Positions 5,052 to 11,727 of a stretch of DNA of 14,808 nt are shown piece by piece (the first letter of the stretch is position 1; each line of letters opens with the position of its first letter). A model generated the notes under the pieces. The model was not told where the DNA came from and did not search any database. It saw only the letters and a list, made by a program, of their open reading frames with translations. Origin of the DNA: an uncultured Eubacteriales bacterium (GTDB taxonomy: Bacteria; Bacillota; Clostridia; UMGS1810); contig CABUQL010000008.1 of assembly GCA_902493665.1 (NCBI GenBank), forward strand, positions 1 to 14,808. The letters are read 5' to 3'. A program made the translations under genes and the position numbers.

Positions 5052-7781
5052 ATGAAAATTTTTGAAAAAATATTCGGAAACTACAGTGACAGGGAAATCA
5101 AGAGAATAAAACCGCTTGTTGAAAAAATCAACAGTCTTGAACCTGAAATCTCTTCGCTTTCCGACACACAGTTAAAAGAAAAAACCGCTGAATTTAAGGA
5201 GCGTCTTAAAAACGGCGAAACGCTCGATGACTTGCTCTGCGAGGCTTTTGCGGTTGTGAGAGAGGCGTCAAAAAGAACGCTCGGTATGCGTCATTTTGAC
5301 GTTCAGATTATCGGCGGTGTCGTTTTGCATCAGGGACGAATTGCCGAAATGAAAACAGGTGAAGGTAAAACGCTTGTCGCAACGCTTCCCTGTTACTTAA
5401 ATGCGCTCACCGGAAAAGGCGTTCACGTTGTTACGGTCAATGATTATCTTGCAAAACGTGACAGCGAGCAAATGGGCAAAATATATAAATTTTTAGGTCT
5501 TACGGTGGGACTTATAACCCATGACACGCAAGACCGAAAAAGCGCTTATGCAGCGGATATCACTTACGGAACGAACAACGAATTCGGATTCGATTATCTT
5601 CGTGACAATATGGTCATCTACAAAAACGGCCAGGTTCAGCGTGAACACAGCTATGCCATTGTCGACGAGGTTGACTCAATCCTTATAGATGAGGCGAGAA
5701 CACCGCTTATTATTTCGGGTGTCGGCTCGGAATCTACCCAGCTTTACGAAATTGCAGACCGCTTTGCAAAAGGTCTTAAAAAGCTCGTTATAAAAGAGCA
5801 GGACGATAAAGTTTTGGATGATGAGGTTGACGCCGATTATATCGTTGACGAAAAGGCAAATACCGCAACGCTTACGGCTTCGGGTGTTAAAAAGGCGGAG
5901 CAGGCGTTTAATCTTGAAAATTTGTCCGACCCCGACAATATGACGATTTCGCATCACATAAACCAGGCCATAAAGGCAAACGGTATTATGAAACGTGACA
6001 AGGATTACGTTGTAAAAGACGGCGAAGTTATTATTGTTGACGAATTTACGGGACGTCTTATGTTCGGCAGACGTTACAACGACGGACTTCATCAGGCGAT
6101 TGAAGCAAAAGAAAACGTAAAAGTTGCGCACGAGAGCAAAACGCTTGCTACAATCACGTTTCAGAACTTTTTCAGACTTTACGACAAGCTTTCGGGCATG
6201 ACCGGTACGGCGCAGACCGAGGAAGAAGAATTTCAGTCAATTTACAGTCTTGATGTTGTGGTTATCCCCACAAACAAGCCGATGATAAGAAAAGACCACA
6301 GCGATGTTGTATACAAAAACGAGCAGGGAAAATACAATGCGGTTATAAACCAGATTGAAGAGTGCCATAAAAAAGGACAGCCGGTGCTTGTCGGCACAAT
6401 CACAATCGAACATTCCGAGTTTTTAAGCTCAATGCTCAAAAAACGCGGAATACCTCATGAAGTGCTAAATGCGAAGTTCCATGAAAAAGAAGCGGAAATC
6501 ATCGCACAGGCAGGCAAAAAAGGCGCGGTTACAATCGCAACAAACATGGCGGGACGAGGAACGGATATTATCCTCGGCGGAAACGCTGAGTTTTCAGCAA
6601 AAAAAGAAATGCGTAAAATGGGCATTTCCGATGAGCTCATTGACGCATCGACCGCATTTTTCGAAACTGATGACGAAGAAGTTTTGAATGCCAGAAAAAC
6701 GTTCAGAGAGCTTTGCGATAAATACAAAGCGCAGATAGAAAAAGAGCGCGAAGAGGTTATCAATGCCGGCGGACTCTTCATTTTGGGTACGGAGCGTCAT
6801 GAATCAAGACGTATCGACAATCAGTTAAGAGGACGTGCCGGACGTCAGGGCGACCCCGGTGAATCGAGATTTTTCATATCTCTTCAGGACGAACTTATGC
6901 GTCTTTTCGGCTCGGAGCGTATGGAGGTTATTGTTGAAAGACTCGGTCTCAGAGATGACGAACCGATTGAGCACAAAATGCTTTCAAATGCCATAGAAAA
7001 TGCGCAGAAACGTGTTGAAGGACGAAACTTCCAGATACGTAAACACGTATTGCAGTACGATGATGTTATGAACGTTCAGAGAAACGTTATATACAAAGAA
7101 CGCCAGAAGGTGCTTGACGGCGAGGATTTACGCATGTCATACCAGAATATGTTTAAGCTGTTTATCGATGATATTATGAACAGTTATATCGGTTCGAGCG
7201 AGATTGTTGAGGATTGGAATTTAACGGGTCTTGCAGAGTATTGCGAGAGCATATTTGCGCCCGAGGGCAGTCTTGATTTCCCGAAGGATACTTGGGATAA
7301 GCTCACAAAAGAGGACGTCAGAGAAAAAATAGAAAATATGATTCAGGAAAGATATGCCGAGAAAGAAGAGCTTTTCGGCGCGGAGAAAATGCGAGAAATT
7401 GAGCGTATTATCCTTTTGCAGGTTGTCGACAGAAAGTGGATGGATCATATTGACAACATGGATCAGCTCCGTGACGGTATAGGACTGCGTGCATACGGAA
7501 ACCGCGACCCGGTTATTGAGTACAAAGAAGAAGGTTATGCGATGTACGAGGAGATGATCGGCAATATCAGAGAGGATGTTGTTAAGTTTATCCTAAACGT
7601 TCAGCCGAGAATCAGTATGGAAAGAAAAGAAGTTAACAAGGTTACAAGCGCAAGCGCCGGCGGTGACAAAAAAGAACCGCAAAAACCTGTTGTTAAAGGT
7701 AAAAAGGTCGGCAGAAACGATCCGTGTCCTTGCGGCAGCGGCAAGAAATACAAAAAGTGCTGCGGTATGAACGAGGAATAA
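5052..7781 (+). CDS. secA: Preprotein translocase motor ATPase SecA
   Basis: This 909-residue ATPase drives unfolded preproteins through SecYEG. Walker A MKTGEGKT lies at 100-107 and DEVD at 205-208, followed by IDEARTPLIISG, the start of the preprotein-binding region. DEXD-motor and second-motor signatures (NMAGRGTDI, GTERHESRRIDNQLRGRAGRQGD) follow, then the scaffold and wing region. A zinc-binding tail with CPCGSG at 892-897 and CC at 903-904 probably contacts SecB-like partners, ribosomes or lipid. The length is closer to the E. coli protein (901) than to B. subtilis SecA (841). GAAAGGA at 5038-5044 fixes the start. A single SecA is typical for such genomes, but a second copy elsewhere cannot be excluded. 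Confidence 0.98.
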   Translation: MKIFEKIFGNYSDREIKRIKPLVEKINSLEPEISSLSDTQLKEKTAEFKERLKNGETLDDLLCEAFAVVREASKRTLGMRHFDVQIIGGVVLHQGRIAEMKTGEGKTLVATLPCYLNALTGKGVHVVTVNDYLAKRDSEQMGKIYKFLGLTVGLITHDTQDRKSAYAADITYGTNNEFGFDYLRDNMVIYKNGQVQREHSYAIVDEVDSILIDEARTPLIISGVGSESTQLYEIADRFAKGLKKLVIKEQDDKVLDDEVDADYIVDEKANTATLTASGVKKAEQAFNLENLSDPDNMTISHHINQAIKANGIMKRDKDYVVKDGEVIIVDEFTGRLMFGRRYNDGLHQAIEAKENVKVAHESKTLATITFQNFFRLYDKLSGMTGTAQTEEEEFQSIYSLDVVVIPTNKPMIRKDHSDVVYKNEQGKYNAVINQIEECHKKGQPVLVGTITIEHSEFLSSMLKKRGIPHEVLNAKFHEKEAEIIAQAGKKGAVTIATNMAGRGTDIILGGNAEFSAKKEMRKMGISDELIDASTAFFETDDEEVLNARKTFRELCDKYKAQIEKEREEVINAGGLFILGTERHESRRIDNQLRGRAGRQGDPGESRFFISLQDELMRLFGSERMEVIVERLGLRDDEPIEHKMLSNAIENAQKRVEGRNFQIRKHVLQYDDVMNVQRNVIYKERQKVLDGEDLRMSYQNMFKLFIDDIMNSYIGSSEIVEDWNLTGLAEYCESIFAPEGSLDFPKDTWDKLTKEDVREKIENMIQERYAEKEELFGAEKMREIERIILLQVVDRKWMDHIDNMDQLRDGIGLRAYGNRDPVIEYKEEGYAMYEEMIGNIREDVVKFILNVQPRISMERKEVNKVTSASAGGDKKEPQKPVVKGKKVGRNDPCPCGSGKKYKKCCGMNEE

Positions 7782-7802
7782 GAAAAGATCCTGTAGGCGC
7801 GT

Positions 7803-7850
7803 TTTGAAAAGAGCTTAGCAAAACTTTTCGCGCAATGCTCCCGCATTGCG
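7803..7850 (+). terminator. Hairpin pair downstream of secA
   Basis: CGCAATGC (7831-7838), loop TCCC and GCATTGCG (7843-7850) make a perfect eight-pair hairpin. Just upstream, GAAAAG (from 7805) can pair with CTTTTC (ending 7829). The position 50 bases past the secA stop fits a 3' end or an mRNA-stabilising structure, but no T-tract follows (GAGGGAAAAG), so intrinsic termination is uncertain. GGAGGGAAAA here also recurs at about 4398-4407. Confidence 0.4.
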
Positions 7851-7867
7851 GAGGGAAAAGGTAAATA

Positions 7868-7933
7868 ATGAGCGATCGAAAAGCCGAAAGAAAACTTGAA
7901 ATTTTGAGTGATTTGCATACGGGCGATTTTTAA
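7868..7933 (+). CDS. Doubtful 21-codon ORF in repeat spacer B
   Basis: A 21-residue frame (MSDRKAERKLEILSDLHTGDF) follows GGAGGG (7850-7855) with a rather long 12-base gap. It ends inside a degenerate palindromic unit. It is too short to judge, resembles nothing I know, and may be a chance frame or a gene remnant. Confidence 0.15.
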   Translation: MSDRKAERKLEILSDLHTGDF

Positions 7934-7939
7934 GTCGCC
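7921..7939. repeat. Degenerate palindromic unit, GGGCGA type (B)
   Basis: GGGCGATTTTTAAGTCGCC keeps outer GGCGA/TCGCC arms but has lost the inner ones. It looks like a decayed copy of the 4487-4506 unit. Confidence 0.45.
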
Positions 7940-8031
7940 ATTACAGAGTAAACAGAGATTTGAACTTAATTTTTCAATGATTTGAATTCTGTTTGCTTTC
8001 GTCTGTAAAATTGCTTAAATAATGAATGTAG

Positions 8032-8051
8032 GGACAATTCACGAATTGTCC
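8032..8051. repeat. Palindromic unit, GGACAATTC type (B)
   Basis: GGACAATTCACGAATTGTCC, nine-base arms around AC, preceded by ATGTAG. Same orientation as 4487-4506. Confidence 0.85.
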
Positions 8052-8120
8052 GCAAGCAGTTTGCTGAGAATTTATAAATTTTTCCGGCTGTTTGATTGCC
8101 GGATGTATAAATAAACCATC

Positions 8121-8138
8121 GCAAAATGATAGTTTTGC
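8121..8138 (+). repeat. GCAAAAT hairpin (B)
   Basis: GCAAAATGATAGTTTTGC differs from the A and C copies by one base. The change turns one pair of the stem into a T-G wobble. Confidence 0.75.
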
Positions 8139-8152
8139 ATAAGTGTTTTTTG

Positions 8153-8178
8153 GTTACTTTTTTGCCTAAAAAAGTGAC
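8153..8178. repeat. T6/A6 terminal hairpin (B)
   Basis: GTTACTTTTTT (8153-8163), loop GCCT, AAAAAAGTGAC (8168-8178): eleven pairs with one wobble. The counterparts are 4771-4788 and 9770-9795. Confidence 0.75.
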
Positions 8179-8211
8179 ACACAATAATAAATGCCGGAAA
8201 GGGTGAAATAT

Positions 8212-9334
8212 GTGATAGAACTTGAACAGCTTAAGCAACATCTGACATCACTTCAAGACAGCATAAAGAATTTGAGGGATTCACTTTGACGTTGAAGGCT
8301 TAAAAACCGAGATAGCAGAGCTTGAACAACAGACAATGGTGCCCGGATTTTGGGATGATATGGAGAAAAGCCAGAAGGTGCTTAAAAAATCGAAAGGCTT
8401 AAAAAACAAGCTCGAACGCTATGAAAATTTAAAAGAAAACTATGAAGACACACTCGTTATGATAGATATGGCAAACGACGAAAACGACGAAAGCATGGTT
8501 GAAGAACTCAAACAGTCGGTTAAAGATATTGAAAAAACAACCGAGTCGCTGACGCTTGAAACTCTTTTGTCGGGTCCGTACGATAAAAATAATGCCATTT
8601 TAACGCTCCATGCGGGAGCAGGCGGCACAGAGGCTCAGGATTGGGTTGAAATGCTGCTCAGAATGTTTACAAGATATGCGGAAAGAAACGACTTCGGCGT
8701 TGAAACGCTCGACTATCTCGCAGGCGATGAGGCAGGCGTAAAGAGCGTTACGATTCTTATTTCGGGACTTAACGCATACGGATATTTGAAGTCGGAAAAA
8801 GGCGTTCACCGTTTGGTCAGAATTTCGCCGTTTGACGCATCGGGCAGACGTCACACGTCTTTTGCGTCGTGCGAGGTTATGCCTGAAATTGACGATGATG
8901 TTGAAATTAACATCAGTCCCGACGATTTGCGTGTTGACACATACCGTGCCAGTGGTGCCGGCGGTCAGCACATCAACAAAACCGATTCTGCGATACGTAT
9001 AACGCATATTCCGACCGGGATTGTGGTATCGTGTCAGACGGAGCGTTCCCAGCACAAAAACAGGGACACGGCTATGAAGATGCTAAAATCCAAGCTTGTT
9101 GAGCTTAAAGAACGCGAGCACAAGGAAAAGATTGAGGATTTAAAGGGCGTGCAGAAGGAAATTGCCTGGGGCAGCCAGATCCGATCGTATGTGTTCCATC
9201 CGTACACGCTTGTGAAGGACCACAGAACGGGATATGAAATGGGCAATATTACGGCGGTTATGGACGGCGACCTTGACGGGTTTATCAACGAATACCTTAA
9301 AAAGTCAAGTCTCGGCGAACTCGAAAACGTGTGA
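8212..9334 (+). CDS. prfB: Peptide chain release factor 2 with programmed +1 frameshift
   Basis: RF2 reads UAA and UGA stop codons. Translation starts at GTG 8212, eight bases after AAAGGG (8198-8203), and runs 25 codons to an in-frame TGA at 8287-8289 in the context CTT-TGA-C. Slipping one base forward on CTT continues in frame from GAC 8288, giving 373 residues. With this start the SPF anticodon-like motif falls at 205-207 and GGQ at 250-252, exactly the E. coli positions, and residue 246 is alanine. An in-frame ATG at 8191 has no ribosome binding site, and ATG 8210 is followed at once by a stop. AGG (8275-8277) sits where the E. coli internal Shine-Dalgarno begins. RF2 shortage should raise frameshifting, so the gene is autoregulated. 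The 55-residue gene follows. Confidence 0.96.
8274..8290 (+). promoter_or_regulatory. RF2 recoding site (CTT-TGA-C with upstream AGG)
   Basis: GAGGG at 8274-8278 acts as the likely internal Shine-Dalgarno, and CTTTGAC at 8284-8290 is the slippery codon plus stop. The first AGG is in the same register as in the E. coli AGGGGGTATCTTTGAC, but the following GGG is replaced by GAT, so pairing with 16S rRNA is weaker. Confidence 0.9.
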
Positions 9335-9384
9335 GGGTGTGTTACTTTTATATGTTACTTTTTTAATACGGAGGAAAGCGGCAT

Positions 9385-9552
9385 ATGAAAAAATTCAGAA
9401 CTGTAATGTCTGTTATTACTATGATTATTGCCGGAATTGTTGGATTTTTTATTGGAGCAACAATGAACGAGGCGATGAACGGATCGATTTTGTTTTCAAT
9501 GATTGCCGGCTTTACCTGCATTGTTTATATGATAGATAATCCGGAAAAATGA
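9385..9552 (+). CDS. Small two-helix membrane protein, unknown function
   Basis: This 55-residue protein has two hydrophobic helices, about 8-25 (MSVITMIIAGIVGFFIGA) and 35-50 (ILFSMIAGFTCIVYMI). A short polar turn (MNEAMNGS) joins them, the N-terminus is basic and the C-terminus acidic (DNPEK). GGAGG at 9370-9374, ten bases before the ATG, supports translation, and Gly and small residues spaced along helix 1 suggest helix packing. It lies 50 bases after prfB, probably on the same transcript. I do not recognise a family. It is shorter than usual gene-calling limits, so it may be missed in annotations. Confidence 0.65.
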   Translation: MKKFRTVMSVITMIIAGIVGFFIGATMNEAMNGSILFSMIAGFTCIVYMIDNPEK

Positions 9553-9621
9553 TGTGGATTTATAATTTATCTTTTTGATGGCAGCCTTTTATTTTCTTTG
9601 AATTTCAGGCGAAATCCATGC

Positions 9622-9641
9622 GGACAATTAGTGAATTGTCC
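9622..9641. repeat. Palindromic unit, GGACAATT type (C)
   Basis: GGACAATTAGTGAATTGTCC has eight paired bases in each arm. It is followed by CTACATTAATT, as at 4611-4621. Confidence 0.85.
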
Positions 9642-9661
9642 CTACATTAATTAAATACCAA

Positions 9662-9706
9662 ACAAAAAATAAGCCGAAAACAACGAATTACCCGTTGCTT
9701 TCGGCT
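9662..9706 (-). terminator. Terminator of rny inside repeat C
   Basis: Read leftward, AGCCGAAA, CAACG, a short loop, CGTTG and TTTCGGCT form a 13-pair interrupted stem (9706 down to 9672), followed by TATTTTTTGTTT. This is a good intrinsic terminator about 90 bases past the rny stop codon. Read rightward it is followed only by TGTTTAATT, but may still stop prfB-side transcripts. Confidence 0.7.
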
Positions 9707-9736
9707 GTTTAATTGCTTAATTATAATTTAACTTCT

Positions 9737-9754
9737 GCAAAACGATAGTTTTGC
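9737..9754 (+). repeat. GCAAAAC hairpin (C)
   Basis: GCAAAACGATAGTTTTGC, identical to 4735-4752. Confidence 0.8.
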
Positions 9755-9769
9755 GCTAAAAGTTTTTTG

Positions 9770-9795
9770 GTTGCTTTTTTAATTAAAAAAGTAAC
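9770..9795. repeat. T6/A6 terminal hairpin (C), adjoining rny stop
   Basis: GTTGCTTTTTT, loop AATT, AAAAAAGTAAC: eleven pairs with one G-T wobble. It ends one base before the rny stop codon (9797-9799), so it will be the first structure in the rny 3' untranslated region. Confidence 0.75.
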
Positions 9796-9796
9796 A

Positions 9797-11350
9797 TTAC
9801 TTAGCGTACTCAACCGCTCTTGTTTCCCTGATAACGTTAACTTTAATCTGACCGGGATACTCAAGCTCGGACTCAATGCGTTTTACAATATCTCTTGCAA
9901 CAACGATTGTTTCGTCCTCTTTAACATTTTCGGGCTTAACCATAATTCTGATTTCTCGTCCTGCCTGTATAGCAAACGATTTTTCAACGCCCTCAAACGA
10001 ATTTGCGATTTCCTCAAGCTTTTCAAGACGCTTGATGTATGTTTCGATGTTTTCTCTTCTTGCACCGGGTCTTGCCGCTGAAATTGCGTCGCAAGCCTGA
10101 ACGATGCAGGCAACAATAGTTGTAGGTTCCGTATCGCCGTGGTGCGATGCAATTGCATTGATAACATCCGCCGATTCTCTGTATTTTTTGGCAATATCCA
10201 CACCGATATCAACGTGTGAGCCTTCGATTTCGTGATCCATTGCTTTTCCGATGTCGTGAAGAAGACCTGCACGTTTTGCAGTCTTAATATCAACACCGAG
10301 CTCGCCTGCCATAACGCCAGAAAGATACGATACTTCAATTGAATGTTTAAGCACATTCTGACCGTAGCTTGTGCGGTATTTGAGCTTGCCCAAAAGCTTT
10401 ATAACTTCGGGGTGCAAACCGTGAACGCCTGTTTCGAACGTTGCCTGTTCGCCCTCCTGCTTGATAATTGCTTCAACTTCTTTTCTTGATTTTTCAACAA
10501 TTTCTTCAATTCTTGCCGGATGTATTCTTCCGTCTGCAATAAGTTTTTCCAAAGAAACTCTTGCAATTTCTCTTCTTATCGGGTCAAACCCCGAAAGAAC
10601 AACAGCCTCGGGCGTGTCGTCGATAATAAGGTCAATGCCCGTAAGCGTTTCGAGGGTTCTGATGTTTCGTCCTTCGCGTCCTATGATTCTGCCCTTCATT
10701 TCATCGCTGGGAAGAGCAACAACCGTAACAGTTGCCTCGGCAACATGGTCTGCGGCGCATTTCTGGATAGCGGTTGTTATAATAGCTTTTGCTTTCTTGT
10801 CCGCTTCGTCTTTTGCACGGTCTGTGATGTCCTTAATCATAATTGCAGATTCGTGTCTTACCTCTGCTTCGATGTTTTTAAGCAAATAATCTTTTGCCTC
10901 TTCAACAGATAATCCTGAAATTTTTTCGAGAATTTCGGTTTGTTTCTGCTTGATTTCGGCTACTTCGTTGTTTTGAACTTCCAATTCTTTAATTCTTTGG
11001 TTTAATTTTTCTTCTTTTTTGTCTAAAACGTCAGTCTTTTTGTCCAAATTGTTTTCTTTTTGTTCAATTCTTCTTTCTTGTCGGCTTATTTCAAATCTTC
11101 GATCTTTAATCTCCTTGTCAAATTCCGAACGGCTTTTGTGAATTTCTTCTTTTGCTGCCAAAAGAGCTTCTTTTTTCTTGCTTTCGGCGTCTTTTAAAGC
11201 GTCTTTTATAATCTGTTCGGCTCTCACTTCGGCGCCGCCCAACTTTTGTTCGGCAATTTTCCTTCTATACATTATACCGCCGGCAAAAGTGAGTATTGAT
11301 AAGAGCACAAGTGCGCAAACGGTAATTATATAAACAGTCATACTAATCAA
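9797..11350 (-). CDS. rny: Ribonuclease Y, membrane-anchored endoribonuclease
   Basis: RNase Y starts mRNA decay at the membrane in Bacillota. The 517-residue product shows an N-terminal transmembrane helix (about 6-27) and a long charged coiled coil (about 30-145). A KH domain follows, with GRIIGREGRN at 220-229. The HD domain carries H336 and the metal-binding pair H365-D366 in LLHDIGKA, and a C-terminal domain completes the family architecture. Length is typical (about 520). I place the start at TTG 11350, ten bases after GAAAGGGGG (11361-11369). The alternative ATG at 11341, three codons in, is 19 bases from that site. It is transcribed alone, convergent with prfB, with its own promoter and terminator. 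Confidence 0.96.
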   Translation of the reverse strand: MISMTVYIITVCALVLLSILTFAGGIMYRRKIAEQKLGGAEVRAEQIIKDALKDAESKKKEALLAAKEEIHKSRSEFDKEIKDRRFEISRQERRIEQKENNLDKKTDVLDKKEEKLNQRIKELEVQNNEVAEIKQKQTEILEKISGLSVEEAKDYLLKNIEAEVRHESAIMIKDITDRAKDEADKKAKAIITTAIQKCAADHVAEATVTVVALPSDEMKGRIIGREGRNIRTLETLTGIDLIIDDTPEAVVLSGFDPIRREIARVSLEKLIADGRIHPARIEEIVEKSRKEVEAIIKQEGEQATFETGVHGLHPEVIKLLGKLKYRTSYGQNVLKHSIEVSYLSGVMAGELGVDIKTAKRAGLLHDIGKAMDHEIEGSHVDIGVDIAKKYRESADVINAIASHHGDTEPTTIVACIVQACDAISAARPGARRENIETYIKRLEKLEEIANSFEGVEKSFAIQAGREIRIMVKPENVKEDETIVVARDIVKRIESELEYPGQIKVNVIRETRAVEYAK

Positions 11351-11461
11351 AGATTACCAACCCCCTTTCAAATAATTTTAAAGAGTACCTTCGGCATTTT
11401 AAAAAGCAAAAATAAAAATGTAAACCTGCCTTTTCTTTAAATGAACGGAGGACTCTTTTTT

Positions 11462-11492
11462 CGAGTTCCCGCAGGGCTGCTCGTCTTTTTTA
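11462..11492 (+). terminator. Terminator-like hairpin on the strand opposite the rny leader
   Basis: CGAG (11462-11465), an inner CCC/GGG pair and CTCG (11480-11483) are followed by TCTTTTTTAATTTT. The T-tract lies on the rightward strand, where no gene is known to end. On the leftward strand the same bases are part of the rny 5' leader, where the stem could form without a T-tract. The remaining bases of the 11351-11727 spacer hold the rny promoter and the queG terminator. Confidence 0.4.
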
Positions 11493-11587
11493 ATTTTAAA
11501 TTAATAATATCAGGACTAAAAACAACGTAATATTGTTTGTATAATTATAACAATTTGTCAATAAAAATTGCACAAATATACATTAAT

Positions 11588-11616
11588 ATTTTATAACAAA
11601 ATGCTCAATATGTCAA
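11588..11616 (-). promoter_or_regulatory. Sigma-A promoter of rny
   Basis: On the leftward strand, TTGACA (11616-11611), 17 bases and TAAAAT (11593-11588). A second TTGACA (11561-11556) and an extended -10 TGTTATAAT (11552-11544) lie closer but are not correctly spaced to each other. The first promoter gives a leader of about 230 bases. Confidence 0.6.
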
Positions 11617-11666
11617 TGGAATTTTAATATTTTTTAAAATTTTGCTTCATTATTAAAAATGAACGC

Positions 11667-11697
11667 AAAAAAATAAGAACCAAAACGATTCTTATTT
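11667..11697 (-). terminator. Terminator of the galU-queG transcript
   Basis: Leftward, AAATAAGAA (11697-11689), loop of nine, TTCTTATTT (11679-11671) and then more T to 11667. A nine-pair stem with a U-run, 31 bases past the queG-like stop codon. AT-rich but well formed. Confidence 0.75.
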
Positions 11698-11727
11698 AAG
11701 GCGCCGGAGAGGCGAATCCAATATGGT

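Larger units (their letters stand above)
8011..8178. repeat. Composite intergenic repeat region B (secA-prfB spacer)
   Basis: This stretch holds a palindromic unit (8032-8051), a TCCGGC/GCCGGA hairpin at 8083-8103 whose CGGCTGTTTGATTGC matches CGGCTGTTTAATTGC in regions A and C, a GCAAAAT hairpin (8121-8138), and the terminal T6/A6 hairpin (8153-8178). The right-end module order equals that of C. The palindromic unit is inverted relative to those at 4591 and 9622. The remaining spacer bases (7782-8010, 8179-8211) hold the post-secA hairpins, the doubtful small ORF and the prfB ribosome binding site. No promoter for prfB is convincing. Confidence 0.7.
9570..9795. repeat. Composite intergenic repeat region C (convergent prfB/rny spacer)
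   Basis: This is the most complete right-end copy. 9570-9776 aligns with 4542-4769 apart from a gap of about 30 bases. Modules in order are a lead segment (GCAGCCTTTT to GAATTTCAG, 9581-9608), palindromic unit 9622-9641, stem-loop 9672-9706, hairpin 9737-9754 and T6/A6 hairpin 9770-9795. It fills the space between the convergent small membrane protein gene and rny. Confidence 0.8.

Noticed and set aside
5676..6131. A 151-codon leftward frame inside secA, and similar long frames opposite serS, prfB and rny.
   Set aside because: Each lies fully opposite a well-conserved core gene and reads as a codon-bias shadow, with no recognisable domain.
8336..9334. Taking ATG 8336 as the prfB start.
   Set aside because: It has no ribosome binding site, loses the conserved N-terminal helix, and ignores the CTT-TGA-C site. 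The upstream GTG start puts SPF and GGQ at the standard positions.
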